Source: Flavobacterium luminosum (lineage in GTDB: Bacteria; Bacteroidota; Bacteroidia; Flavobacteriales; Flavobacteriaceae). From it: a stretch of DNA of 64,000 nucleotides. The position numbers were made by a program, and so were the translations under genes. Location: the NCBI RefSeq assembly GCF_023635005.1, contig NZ_JAMLJM010000002.1:341859-405858 (forward strand). The letters run 5' to 3'. Positions 44,445 through 53,856 of this stretch are shown piece by piece. The notes under the pieces were generated by a model. It did not search any database. It was given only the letters and a program-made list of their open reading frames with translations, and was not told the origin of the DNA. The number at the start of each line of letters is the position of its first letter. Position 1 is the stretch's first letter.

Positions 44445-45290
44445 ATGGTTAGAGTTATTATTGTATTAGCATTGTTTATTGCTTCTTTATCTATCGAAGC
44501 ACAGGTAAAAGTACCACAATCGAGTCCAAAATCTACTTTGATTCAAACAGTAGGTTTGACAGAAATAGAAGTTGAATATTCTAGACCAAGCGCTAGAGGT
44601 AGAGTTGTTTTTGGAGATTTGGTTCCGTTTGGAAAAGTTTGGAGAGCGGGAGCCAATGCCAACACCACCATTTCTTTTTCTGATGACGTTGTGATTAACG
44701 GCGCTACTTTAAAGAAAGGAAAATATGCTCTTTACGTAGCTCCGAAAGCAGATGAATGGGAAATTTTCTTTTACACTGATACTAACAATTGGGGAAATCC
44801 TGAAAAATGGGATGAAACAAAAGTGGCTTTATCGGCGAAAGTAAAAACAGAGTTGTTAAACAGACCGGTGGAAACTTTCACAATTGGCCTTAATGCAGTA
44901 GACTTTACTAATGCTAATTTGGAAATTTCATGGGAGAAAACCTTAGTGGCTTTAAAATTTGAAGTTCCTACTCATAAAATTGCTATGGCTAGCATCGATA
45001 AAACTTTAGCGGGTCCATCGTTTGGAGATTACTATGCTTCGGCACAATATTACTTCCAATCAAATGGTGATATGAACAAAGCCTTAGCTTACATTAACAA
45101 AGCTATTGAGTTGAATGACAAAAAACCATATTGGTATACTCGTTTAAAATCTCAAATTCAAGCAAAATTAGGAGATAAAAAAGGAGCGATTGAAACAGCA
45201 AAAATCTCATTGGAAGCTGCTCAAAAAGCGAACAATCAAGATTACGTAAAAATGAATCAAGACAACATTACCGAATGGTCTAAGAAATAA
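44445..45290 (+). CDS. Secreted DUF2911 domain protein with TPR-like tail
   Basis: 281 residues: signal peptide (about 1-19, ending SIEAQ), DUF2911 domain (about 20-170) with SPKSTLIQTVGLTEIEVEY, SRPSARGRVVFG, VPFGKVWRAGANANTTISF and GKYALYVAPKADEWEIFF, then a TPR-like pair (about 200-275, MNKALAYINKAIELNDKKPY). Function unknown; periplasmic by signal. Followed by a strong terminator. Confidence 0.87.
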   Translation: MVRVIIVLALFIASLSIEAQVKVPQSSPKSTLIQTVGLTEIEVEYSRPSARGRVVFGDLVPFGKVWRAGANANTTISFSDDVVINGATLKKGKYALYVAPKADEWEIFFYTDTNNWGNPEKWDETKVALSAKVKTELLNRPVETFTIGLNAVDFTNANLEISWEKTLVALKFEVPTHKIAMASIDKTLAGPSFGDYYASAQYYFQSNGDMNKALAYINKAIELNDKKPYWYTRLKSQIQAKLGDKKGAIETAKISLEAAQKANNQDYVKMNQDNITEWSKK

Positions 45291-45291
45291 G

Positions 45292-45318
45292 AAAAAGCTC
45301 CTTTAAGGAGCTTTTTTT
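45292..45318. terminator. Bidirectional terminator DUF2911 / recG
   Basis: AAAAAGCTCC (45292-45301), loop TTTAA, GGAGCTTTTT (45307-45316) and further T. It starts 2 bases after the DUF2911 stop and abuts the recG stop at 45317, serving both convergent genes. Confidence 0.85.
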
Positions 45319-47422
45319 AGCTTATATAGTTCCAGATATTTTTCTTTTTTCCTAAAGCAATAAAGACTTCTCGGAGTTTTTGATGTTCTGGTTTTTCCAT
45401 CCCAGGGTCTTTTTTGAGGAGTTGTATGGCGTGATAACGGGCTAACTGTAGTATGTCTTTATCTTTAATCAAATCGGCTATTTGAAGATTTAAAACACCA
45501 CTTTGTTGTGTTCCCATAATATCGCCAGGACCTCTTAATTTTAAGTCAACTTCGGCAATCTCAAAACCATCATTAGTTTTGCACATGGTTTCCAATCGGG
45601 TTTTACTTTCGTTACTTAATTTGTTTCCTGTCATCAAGATACAATAACTTTGTTCGGCACCTCGTCCCACGCGTCCGCGTAACTGATGGAGTTGCGACAA
45701 ACCGAAACGTTCCGCACTTTCAATAATCATAACGGAAGCATTAGGAACATTAACACCTACTTCAATTACGGTAGTGGCTACCATGATATTGGTTTTACCT
45801 TCAGAAAAACGACGCATTTCTTCATCTTTATCGGATGGTTTCATTTGTCCGTGAACAATAGAAACAGCATATTTTGGGAGAGGGAAATCTCTGGAAATAC
45901 TTTCATAACCATCCATCAGATCTTTATAATCCATTTTCTCGCTTTCCTGAATCAAAGGATAAACGATATAAATTTGTCGACCTTTTTCTATTTCATCGCG
46001 AATAAATTTCCAAACCTTCAAGCGGTTGCTGTCATAGCGGTGAACAGTGAGGATTGGTTTTCTGCCCGGAGGCAATTCATCAATCACTGAGATGTCAAGA
46101 TCGCCATATAAACTCATGGCTAAGGTACGTGGAATAGGTGTGGCGGTCATTACCAAAATATGAGGAGGAATAGTGTTTTTATGCCATAATTTACTCCTTT
46201 GTTCTACCCCAAAACGATGTTGTTCGTCGATAATCGCCAGACCTAAATTATGGAATTTTACTTTATCTTCAAGCAGTGCATGGGTACCAATGATGATGTG
46301 TAAACGGCCTTCTTCTAATTCCTGATGAATGATTTTTCTTTCTGAACTTTTAGTTGAGCCTGTAAGTAATTTTATATTGATATTCAAAGGTTTGGCTAGT
46401 TCTAAAATTCCGTTAAAATGCTGTGCTGCTAAAATTTCTGTAGGCGCCATCAAACAAGCTTGAAAACCGTTATCTAAAGCGATAAGCATACTCATAAGCG
46501 CAACGATTGTTTTACCGGAACCTACATCTCCTTGAAGCAATCGATTCATCTGGGCATTACTTCCCAAATCATTTCGAATTTCTTTGATTACCTTTTTTTG
46601 AGCATTGGTCAATTCGAAAGGGAGGTAATGGGTATACATGGTGCTGAAATAATCTCCCACCTTGTCAAACGGATGTCCTTTGATTTTGTGTTTTCGGATT
46701 AAGTTTTTAGAAATCAACTGCAATTGAATGAAAAACAATTCTTCAAATTTCAATCGAAATTGTGCCTTGCTTAATAATTCCTGACTTTTAGGAAAGTGAA
46801 TATTGAACATAGCTAAATGCTTCGGAAGCAGTTGTAATTCTTCCACTAAGTAGGTAGGGAGAGTTTCCGCAAATAAAACATGGGTTTCTACAAACAACTG
46901 TTGCATCATTTTAATGACGACTTTATTAGAAATCCCTTTCGAGTTAAGTTTTTCTGTCGAAGGATAGATCGGTTGCATGGCACTTCGCAAACTGGCTTTG
47001 TGTTCTTCCAATAGCTCCATTTCAGGATGTGCCATACTAAAAGTGCCATTAAAGCTATTGATTTTGCCAAATAACACATACGGAACATTGATTTTTACAT
47101 TTTCTCTTATCCATTTAATGCCTTGGAACCAAACCAACTCCATTTGTCCGGTCTCGTCTACAAAAGTTGCCGAAAGTCTTTTCTTTCCTTTGCCAAATTC
47201 TACGGTTTTAATGTGGATAATTTTTCCAATGATTTGCACCTCAGAAGCACTATCTACCAATTGATTAATCTTATAATAGCGAGTTCTGTCTATATATCGG
47301 TTAGGATATAGATTCAATAAATCACTGTATTTAAAGATTTGGAGTTCTTTGCGTAACAATTCACCACGTTGGGGACCAACTCCTTTTAAGTATTCGATAG
47401 GGGTTTCAAGGAGGTTATTCAT
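45317..47422 (-). CDS. recG: ATP-dependent DNA helicase RecG
   Basis: 701 residues. N-terminal wedge/OB domain (about 1-235), then SF2 helicase motifs: Walker A LLQGDVGSGKTIVAL, MAPTEILAAQH, DEQHRFGVEQR, VMTATPIPRTLAM, motif V/VI with TTVIEVGVNVPNAS and LHQLRGRVGRG, and the C-terminal TRG region GFEIAEVDLKLRGPGDIMGT. RecG reverses stalled forks and processes recombination intermediates. Full length, start ATG 47422. Confidence 0.96.
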   Translation of the reverse strand: MNNLLETPIEYLKGVGPQRGELLRKELQIFKYSDLLNLYPNRYIDRTRYYKINQLVDSASEVQIIGKIIHIKTVEFGKGKKRLSATFVDETGQMELVWFQGIKWIRENVKINVPYVLFGKINSFNGTFSMAHPEMELLEEHKASLRSAMQPIYPSTEKLNSKGISNKVVIKMMQQLFVETHVLFAETLPTYLVEELQLLPKHLAMFNIHFPKSQELLSKAQFRLKFEELFFIQLQLISKNLIRKHKIKGHPFDKVGDYFSTMYTHYLPFELTNAQKKVIKEIRNDLGSNAQMNRLLQGDVGSGKTIVALMSMLIALDNGFQACLMAPTEILAAQHFNGILELAKPLNINIKLLTGSTKSSERKIIHQELEEGRLHIIIGTHALLEDKVKFHNLGLAIIDEQHRFGVEQRSKLWHKNTIPPHILVMTATPIPRTLAMSLYGDLDISVIDELPPGRKPILTVHRYDSNRLKVWKFIRDEIEKGRQIYIVYPLIQESEKMDYKDLMDGYESISRDFPLPKYAVSIVHGQMKPSDKDEEMRRFSEGKTNIMVATTVIEVGVNVPNASVMIIESAERFGLSQLHQLRGRVGRGAEQSYCILMTGNKLSNESKTRLETMCKTNDGFEIAEVDLKLRGPGDIMGTQQSGVLNLQIADLIKDKDILQLARYHAIQLLKKDPGMEKPEHQKLREVFIALGKKKNIWNYIS

Positions 47423-47539
47423 TGTAAAAAAGCTTCACTTTTTGCTCGTATTGCGAATATACTCTATTCTCGATTCAAATTAAAATTTTTGATTCCAAAA
47501 AACATTAAAAGTTAGATGAAAACGGAGTTTAAAAGATAT

Positions 47540-48277
47540 TTATGGTTTAGGAATTAAATCGCAATACCAAAATCCATAATTAGGTTCGCTGTGACAAGTT
47601 TCAGAACCAGTATTGTCGTTATTCAGAGGTTTGGGTTTCTCATACGTTCTGTAAACGATTTCTCCAATCTCAAAACGAATGGGCTCTTTAAAAATAGGAC
47701 CATCAAAAGTGAAAGTATGAAATTCACCATTTTCACCACAGATATCCACCTCATCGGGTAAATCTGATATAAATTGTTCGTCAATAATCCGACCTACAAA
47801 TTTTTGGTCCAAATAACGATCATGAACACAAGTGACGATAGTTTTAAAACCCAGCGCCAAAAATTCTTTTATGATTGTTTTTGTATCCATTTTCCAAAGA
47901 GGAAAAATACCTTCAAAGCCCATAGAAGCTAATTTTTCTTCTCTGTAGGCTCGTAAATCTTCTAAAAAAATATCTCCAAAAACAGAACTAGTCACACCCA
48001 TTTGTTGAAACGGATCTAGAGTTCTTCGCATTAGTTCCTCATAGGTTTCCATGTTGGGCATTTCAGGCATTTCTATGGTATATAAAGGTATTCCAATGCT
48101 CTTGGCCTGTTTTTCCAATAGTTCAGATCGAACCCCATGCATGGAAATACGCTGCTGGGTGGAATTAATGGTAGTGAGAAGTCCCATGACTTCATACTGT
48201 TGTTCTTGTAGAATTTTATAAAGAGCCAGAGCCGAATCTTTTCCGCTACTCCAGTTGACTATTGCTTTTGTTTTCAA
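47540..48277 (-). CDS. Dph6-related ATP pyrophosphatase (adenine nucleotide alpha-hydrolase-like)
   Basis: 245 residues; starts at TTG 48277, no ATG available ahead of the PP-loop SSGKDS (10-15). Also MHGVRSELLEKQAKSIGIP, FGDIFLEDLRAYREEKLA, FPLWKMDT and DICGENGEFHTFTFDGP, the conserved set of diphthine-ammonia ligase-like enzymes. Bacteria lack diphthamide, so the natural substrate is unknown; an amide-forming ligase acting on a small molecule or peptide is plausible. Confidence 0.85.
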   Translation of the reverse strand: MKTKAIVNWSSGKDSALALYKILQEQQYEVMGLLTTINSTQQRISMHGVRSELLEKQAKSIGIPLYTIEMPEMPNMETYEELMRRTLDPFQQMGVTSSVFGDIFLEDLRAYREEKLASMGFEGIFPLWKMDTKTIIKEFLALGFKTIVTCVHDRYLDQKFVGRIIDEQFISDLPDEVDICGENGEFHTFTFDGPIFKEPIRFEIGEIVYRTYEKPKPLNNDNTGSETCHSEPNYGFWYCDLIPKP

Positions 48278-48324
48278 GTGTGTTAATTTGCTGGTAAACT
48301 TACTAAAAAGACAGAGAAACCTAG

Positions 48325-48332
48325 TATTTTTG
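48325..48332 (+). promoter_or_regulatory. -7 box (TATTTTTG) of the M1 aminopeptidase gene
   Basis: TATTTTTG fits TAnnTTTG and lies 16 bases before ATG 48349. Confidence 0.5.
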
Positions 48333-48348
48333 AAAAACAGAATAAAAA

Positions 48349-50427
48349 ATGATACGTTATTTACTACTCTTATTTTCGATAGCTTCTTTTGGGCAACAAT
48401 TAACAGCGGTTGATTTTACTTCCATGGAAGGAGAGATTGCTCTGAATCCGACTTCAAAAAGTGTTTCGGGTACAATCAAGTACCATTTTAAAGTAAAAAG
48501 TCCGATAGATACGATTAAAATCGATGCCAAAAATATGCAGTTTTCAGTGGTGAAAATCAACGGAAAAGAGGTTCCGTACACAAACTCGGGTAAAACCTTA
48601 GGACTCTATCAAGGCTATAAAATAGGAAAGAATAATATTGAAATTTCCTATACCGCAACTCCCAAACAAGCCTTGTATTTTGTAGGATGGGAGGCCGCTT
48701 TGGGGGCGGAGCAAATTTGGACGCAAGGCCAAGGGAGATATACTTCGCATTGGTTGCCAAGTTTTGATGATGTGAATGAAAAGGTGATTTTCAATTTGGC
48801 TATTGGCTTTAATGAGGCCTATCAGGTAATTTCTAATGGTGTTTTGCAAAAAACGACAGTTTCACCAACGGACAAGCAGCATAAAATTTGGCATTTCAGA
48901 ATGCATCAACCCATGAGTTCTTATTTAGTCATGCTAGCCGTTGGGAAGTTTGATAAGTATACACAACATTCCAACACCAATATTCCTATTGAATTGTATT
49001 TAAAACCTTCCGATGCTTCAAAGTTTCCATCTACCTACAAGTATTCTAAAGAAATGTTTGATTTTTTAGAAAAGGAGACGGGAATAAAATATCCATGGAA
49101 AATTTACAAACAAGTTCCAGTACATGATTTTTTATATGCAGGGATGGAAAATACCTCAGCAACAATTTTTTCTCAGGATTTTGTCGTAGATGAAATAGGG
49201 TACAATGACCTGAACTATGTTAATGTGAACGCACACGAATTGGCACATCATTGGTTTGGCGATTTAATTACCGCTAAATCAGGTCAACATCATTGGCTTC
49301 AGGAGGGTTTTGCGACGTATTATGCCTTGTTAGCCGAGAAAGAGCTTTTCGGGGACGATTATTTTTATTTCGAATTGCTTCAATACGCCCAAGAAATAAA
49401 AAGAGCTTCGAGATACGATACCATTCCGATTCTGAACGAAAAAGCCAGTTCATTAACCTTTTACAAAAAAGGAGCTTGGGCTTTACATTTTTTAAGAGAG
49501 GGAATTGGAGAAGAGAAGTTCAGGAAAGCAGTAAAAGCATATCTTAAAAAATACCGTTACAAGAATGTGGAAACGGATGATTTTTTACAAGAAGTTAAAA
49601 AAGTAGCCTCTTTCGATACGGAGCAGTTTAAAGAACAATGGCTCAAATCCAGTAGCTTCGATCAAGAAATGGTTGTCGCTTTATTGGGTAAAAACAAAAA
49701 CATCGCTCAATTGTTTGCGCTTCAACAAATGGAATCTCAATCTTTTGAAGATAAAAAGGCGGTGTTCGAGAATGTTTTAAAATCAGACGCCTATTATCCT
49801 CTCAAACAAGAAGTTTTGGAGCAGTTAATCGATGTGCCTTTTGAAGCGAAACAAAATCTTTTACAAGCGGCTTTGCAATCCAATGAAGTTTTGGTTCGTC
49901 AATCATTGGCTGAAACCATAAAGAAAATACCGGCGGAGTTTAAGGCACAATTTGAATCACTCCTTGATGATAAATCGTACAGAACAAGAGAAATGGTTTT
50001 ACAAAAATTGTGGTCGCAATTCCCAGAAGAACGAACTCGATACCTTGCTTTGTCCGAAAATTGGGAAGGCAATAACGATAAAAATCTTAGAATTACTTGG
50101 TTAACATTAGCTTTAGCGACAAAAGAGTATGCACAAGAAGATAAAAAAGTCTTCTATCAGGAACTCATAGACTACGCTTCGGTTTTTTACGATGCCACGG
50201 TAAGACAAAATGCTTTGGAAGTGTTAGTAAAAATTAATCCTTCGGAGGATAGGGTACTGAGATCATTAGTCAATGCAACAACCCATCATAAATGGCAGTT
50301 TGTCAAGTTTGCGAAAGAGTCAATACGTAAATTACTCAAGAAAGAGGAGTTTCGAAAACAAGTACAGGAATTACTCCCTTCTTTTTCAGTCAAAGAACAA
50401 CAATTCCTGCAAAATGAATTGAAATAA
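48349..50427 (+). CDS. M1-family zinc aminopeptidase, exported
   Basis: 692 residues with signal peptide (MIRYLLLLFSIASFGQ). The exopeptidase motif AGMEN and zinc site HELAHHWFGD (His296, Glu297, His300) with third ligand Glu319 in WLQEGFATYY are intact. C-terminal about 420-690 is alpha-helical with HEAT-like repeats (LDDKSYRTREMVLQKLW). It removes N-terminal residues from peptides in the periplasm. Starts behind its own promoter, divergent from the Dph6-like gene; ends at a strong terminator. Confidence 0.93.
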   Translation: MIRYLLLLFSIASFGQQLTAVDFTSMEGEIALNPTSKSVSGTIKYHFKVKSPIDTIKIDAKNMQFSVVKINGKEVPYTNSGKTLGLYQGYKIGKNNIEISYTATPKQALYFVGWEAALGAEQIWTQGQGRYTSHWLPSFDDVNEKVIFNLAIGFNEAYQVISNGVLQKTTVSPTDKQHKIWHFRMHQPMSSYLVMLAVGKFDKYTQHSNTNIPIELYLKPSDASKFPSTYKYSKEMFDFLEKETGIKYPWKIYKQVPVHDFLYAGMENTSATIFSQDFVVDEIGYNDLNYVNVNAHELAHHWFGDLITAKSGQHHWLQEGFATYYALLAEKELFGDDYFYFELLQYAQEIKRASRYDTIPILNEKASSLTFYKKGAWALHFLREGIGEEKFRKAVKAYLKKYRYKNVETDDFLQEVKKVASFDTEQFKEQWLKSSSFDQEMVVALLGKNKNIAQLFALQQMESQSFEDKKAVFENVLKSDAYYPLKQEVLEQLIDVPFEAKQNLLQAALQSNEVLVRQSLAETIKKIPAEFKAQFESLLDDKSYRTREMVLQKLWSQFPEERTRYLALSENWEGNNDKNLRITWLTLALATKEYAQEDKKVFYQELIDYASVFYDATVRQNALEVLVKINPSEDRVLRSLVNATTHHKWQFVKFAKESIRKLLKKEEFRKQVQELLPSFSVKEQQFLQNELK

Positions 50428-50467
50428 AAAAAGAGGCTGTTCTAATTTCAGGACAGCCTCTTTTTTT
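50426..50467. terminator. Bidirectional terminator after the M1 aminopeptidase
   Basis: GAGGCTGTTC (50433-50442) pairs with GGACAGCCTC (50451-50460, one wobble), flanked by A and T runs on either side, directly between convergent stops at 50427 and 50469. Confidence 0.85.
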
Positions 50468-50468
50468 A

Positions 50469-50990
50469 TTAAATAATTTGGGTAACTTCTTTTTTCAAAT
50501 ACGCCAAAGCGATAGTTGAAGGCGATTCGTTTTCTAACAAATCACTCAAAATGGTTTCCCTTAGTTTATCGGCATTAGTGATTTTCTCACTCATGTTCGT
50601 TTTGCGGATATTTTGAATGATAGTGTTTTTGGCTGTCAGGATAACATTCCAACACTCATCGCTAATGTAAATTTGTTGGGTTAGGTTGTGTTCAAATTCC
50701 TGCTCGATATGATCGATCAAAAACGATTCATAAAGATTTTTATCTTCCGACATCGGAGCTACACGGAGGAGTAATTTAGTAGGGTTAATTCGTTCTAAAA
50801 ACAAAGCCATGCGTTCGTAGGCTTGTAATTTCAATGGTAAGGCACTTTTTTGATTCTCTTTCATCAAAAGAAACTTACGTCTTCCTTGTTCGTTTTTAAA
50901 ATAAGAATTAAAAAAATAATAAGCAACACCGCCTGTAATTACTGAGGGTAAAGTGTAAGCCGCTATTTCTATCAATTTTGATGTATCCAT
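50469..50990 (-). CDS. Uncharacterised protein with one N-terminal membrane helix
   Basis: 173 residues from ATG 50990 (MDTSKLIEIAAYTLPSVI); a start at 51086 would add 32 atypical residues. One transmembrane helix (about 7-27) followed by a cytosolic helical domain with a Lys-rich patch (NEQGRRKFLLMKENQK) and AYERMALFLERINPTKLLLR. Found as a conserved family in Flavobacteria as far as I recall (DUF7935-like, uncertain). Divergent from uvrD, 104 bases between starts. Confidence 0.65.
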   Translation of the reverse strand: MDTSKLIEIAAYTLPSVITGGVAYYFFNSYFKNEQGRRKFLLMKENQKSALPLKLQAYERMALFLERINPTKLLLRVAPMSEDKNLYESFLIDHIEQEFEHNLTQQIYISDECWNVILTAKNTIIQNIRKTNMSEKITNADKLRETILSDLLENESPSTIALAYLKKEVTQII

Positions 50991-51046
50991 GTTTTTTGTT
51001 CTGATTGTAGATTGAAATTCTATTGCAAATAAACTTAAAAAATTAA

Positions 51047-51077
51047 TTGTAATCCAACTTTTGTAAACGTATTTTTG
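51047..51077 (+). promoter_or_regulatory. uvrD/pcrA promoter (-33 TTG, -7 TATTTTTG)
   Basis: TTG at 51047-51049 and TATTTTTG at 51070-51077 with a 20-base spacer; ATG at 51095. Confidence 0.6.
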
Positions 51078-51094
51078 AACTTTCAAGTATAGTT

Positions 51095-53434
51095 ATGATT
51101 GATCAATATATAAACCAGCTTAATGAAGCGCAGCGAGCCCCTGTTTTACAAAAAGATGGGCCAATGATTGTGATTGCCGGTGCGGGTTCAGGAAAGACAC
51201 GCGTGCTTACCGTTCGTATTGCTAACTTGATGAGTCAAGGAGTAGATGCGTTCAATATTTTGGCTTTAACCTTTACCAACAAAGCCGCACGTGAAATGAA
51301 AAAGCGTATTGCTGATATTGTAGGGAACAGCGAAGCTAAAAATTTATGGATGGGAACCTTCCATTCCGTTTTTGCTAAAATCTTACGTATTGAAGCTGAA
51401 AAACTGGGATATCCGTCTAATTTCACCATTTATGATTCTCAGGATTCTGTTCGCTTAATTGGACAGATTATTAAAGAAATGCAATTGGATAAGGATATCT
51501 ATAAACCCAAACAAGTTTTTGGTCGTATCTCTCAATACAAAAACAGCCTGATTACCGTAAAAGCGTATTTCAACAATCCCGAATTGCAGGAAGCGGATGC
51601 CATGAGTAAAAAACCGCGCATGGGAGAAATTTATCAAAATTATGTGGAACGCTGCTTTAAATCGGGAGCAATGGATTTTGATGATTTATTGCTAAAAACG
51701 AACGAATTATTGACGCGTTTTCCGGATGTCTTGATGAAATATCAGGACAGGTTCCGATACATTCTCGTAGATGAGTACCAAGATACCAATCACTCGCAGT
51801 ATTTAATTGTACGAGCGTTATCAGACCGTTTTCAGAACATTTGTGTGGTGGGTGACGATGCTCAAAGTATTTATGCATTCCGAGGAGCGAATATCAATAA
51901 CATTTTAAACTTCCAAAAGGATTACGAGAATGTACAGATGTACCGTTTGGAACAAAATTACCGTTCTTCAAAAAATATCGTAGAGGCCGCCAATAATGTG
52001 ATTGATAACAATAAAACAAAATTGGATAAAGTAGTTTGGACAGCCAATGAAGATGGACCTAAAATTAAAGTGCATCGCAGTCTAACCGATGGAGAAGAAG
52101 GACGTTTCGTAGCCTCCACTATTTTTGAAGAAAAAATGCAAAAGCAAATGCATAATGGGCAGTTTGCTATTTTGTACCGTACCAATGCGCAATCGCGTGC
52201 TATGGAAGATGCCTTACGCAAAAGAGATATTCCGTACCGAATTTATGGTGGTTTGTCTTTCTATCAGCGTAAGGAAATCAAAGACGTATTGTGCTATTTG
52301 CGTTTGGTCATTAATCCCAAAGATGAAGAAGCCTTGGTGCGTGTGATTAACTATCCGGCCAGAGGAATCGGGGATACCACGGTTGAAAAACTGACCGTTG
52401 CTGCCAATCATTACAAACGTTCCATCTTTGAAGTGATGGAGCATATCGATAAGATAGACCTAAAACTGAATTCCGGTACCAAACAAAAGTTACAGGATTT
52501 CGTTACCATGATCAAGAGTTTTCAGATTATCAACGAAAATCAAGATGCTTTTTATCTTACCGAGCATGTAACTAAAAAAACGGGGTTAATTCAGGAATTA
52601 AAGAAAGACGGAACTCCGGAAGGAATCGCCCGAATCGAAAATATAGAAGAACTCTTAAACGGTATTAAGGATTTTATCGAAGGACAAAAAGAAGTAGACG
52701 GTGCCCGTGGTTCTCTATCGGAATTTCTAGAAGATGTGGCCTTGGCAACCGATCTAGATAACGATACTGGTGATGACGATCGTGTGGCGCTCATGACGAT
52801 TCACTTAGCAAAAGGCTTGGAGTTCCCAACGGTTTTTATCGTAGGTATGGAAGAAGATTTGTTCCCTAGTGCCATGAGTATGAATACCCGTAGTGAATTG
52901 GAAGAAGAGCGTCGTTTGTTCTATGTAGCGTTAACCAGAGCTGAACATCAGGCGTATCTAACCTATGCGCAATCGCGTTACCGCTGGGGGAAATTGGTAG
53001 ATAGTGAACCTTCTCGTTTTATTGAGGAAATCGATGGTAGGTATCTAGAATATTTAACACCAACAGAAAATAATTACCGATACAAACCGACTATTGATGC
53101 CGATATATTTGGGGATGTAGACAAATCGAAATTGCGATTAAGCAAACCGTTATCCGGTATTCCACCAAAATATATTACGGACAACGAGCCTAAACCGAAT
53201 CTCAATATTCGAAAATTAAAACCCGTATCAGGTCAGGCACCTAAATCCGGTAGTGCTAATTTATTCGATGATAAATTGGCTGTAGGAAACGTCGTAATGC
53301 ACGAACGTTTTGGTAAAGGTCAAGTATTAAATTTGGAAGGAGCAGGTGCGGATAAAAAGGCAGAAATAAAGTTTGAAGTAGGAGGGATTAAGAAGTTGTT
53401 GCTTCGTTTTGCTAAGTTAGATATAATAGGTTAA
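51095..53434 (+). CDS. UvrD/PcrA-type ATP-dependent DNA helicase
   Basis: 779 residues, superfamily 1A helicase: QRAPVLQKDGPMIVIAGAG with Walker A AGAGSGKTR (about 28-37), motif Ia TFTNKAAREMKKRI, motif II LVDEYQDTN, motif III VVGDDAQSIYAFRGA, motif IV EQNYRSS, motif V TIHLAKGLEFPTVF and motif VI ALTRAEHQAYLTYA; C-terminal Tudor-like tail (VMHERFGKGQVLNLEG). Works in nucleotide excision repair, mismatch repair and replication restart. uvrD versus pcrA cannot be told apart here. Confidence 0.95.
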   Translation: MIDQYINQLNEAQRAPVLQKDGPMIVIAGAGSGKTRVLTVRIANLMSQGVDAFNILALTFTNKAAREMKKRIADIVGNSEAKNLWMGTFHSVFAKILRIEAEKLGYPSNFTIYDSQDSVRLIGQIIKEMQLDKDIYKPKQVFGRISQYKNSLITVKAYFNNPELQEADAMSKKPRMGEIYQNYVERCFKSGAMDFDDLLLKTNELLTRFPDVLMKYQDRFRYILVDEYQDTNHSQYLIVRALSDRFQNICVVGDDAQSIYAFRGANINNILNFQKDYENVQMYRLEQNYRSSKNIVEAANNVIDNNKTKLDKVVWTANEDGPKIKVHRSLTDGEEGRFVASTIFEEKMQKQMHNGQFAILYRTNAQSRAMEDALRKRDIPYRIYGGLSFYQRKEIKDVLCYLRLVINPKDEEALVRVINYPARGIGDTTVEKLTVAANHYKRSIFEVMEHIDKIDLKLNSGTKQKLQDFVTMIKSFQIINENQDAFYLTEHVTKKTGLIQELKKDGTPEGIARIENIEELLNGIKDFIEGQKEVDGARGSLSEFLEDVALATDLDNDTGDDDRVALMTIHLAKGLEFPTVFIVGMEEDLFPSAMSMNTRSELEEERRLFYVALTRAEHQAYLTYAQSRYRWGKLVDSEPSRFIEEIDGRYLEYLTPTENNYRYKPTIDADIFGDVDKSKLRLSKPLSGIPPKYITDNEPKPNLNIRKLKPVSGQAPKSGSANLFDDKLAVGNVVMHERFGKGQVLNLEGAGADKKAEIKFEVGGIKKLLLRFAKLDIIG

Positions 53435-53503
53435 TTTGTTAAAATTCAACACGATAAGATTATTAAATTAAATAGTCTGTTGAATCATTAAGTACATTTA
53501 CCC

Positions 53504-53806
53504 ATAACGTCAATTCGAGTGTTTTTTAAGCAATGTAATGGAGTAAAAAAAGTATCAAGAATCGTTTAAATGATGACTTTTTTATTGCATGATGGAATTA
53601 TCGATAACGTCAATTTGAGTGTTTTTTACGCAATGGAATGGAGTAAAAAAAGTATCGAGAATCGTTTTTAATGATGACTTTTTTATTGCATGATGGAAAT
53701 ATCAACAACGTCAATTCGAGTTTTTTTGTGTAATGAAGTGAAACAAAAAAGTATTGAGAATCAATTTTACGATGCCAATACTTTTGATAATAAAACCCAT
53801 TGCGAA
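53504..53806. repeat. Three tandem 101-bp repeats with internal hairpins
   Basis: Units begin at 53504, 53605 and 53706, exactly 101 bases apart, each starting AACGTCAATT(C/T)GAG. Units 1 and 2 are nearly identical; unit 3 diverges after about 60 bases. In each, TCGAGTGTTTTTTAC-like sequence is complementary to GTAAAAAAAGTATCGA-like sequence about 13 bases later, giving a long A/T stem capped by GC. It fills the gap between uvrD and the next gene (53435-53856), with no open frame of note. Type: dispersed/tandem non-coding repeat of Flavobacteria; not CRISPR. Confidence 0.75.
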
Positions 53807-53856
53807 AAGAAGAAAAAGAAGTAATTTTATAATGTAACTTGCTAAAGGCTAAAGAA

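Noticed and set aside
48557..48849. Minus-strand frames inside the M1 aminopeptidase gene
   Set aside because: Shadows of a well-supported coding region.
53504..53806. CRISPR array
   Set aside because: Only three long 101-bp units with no short repeat/spacer structure and no cas genes.
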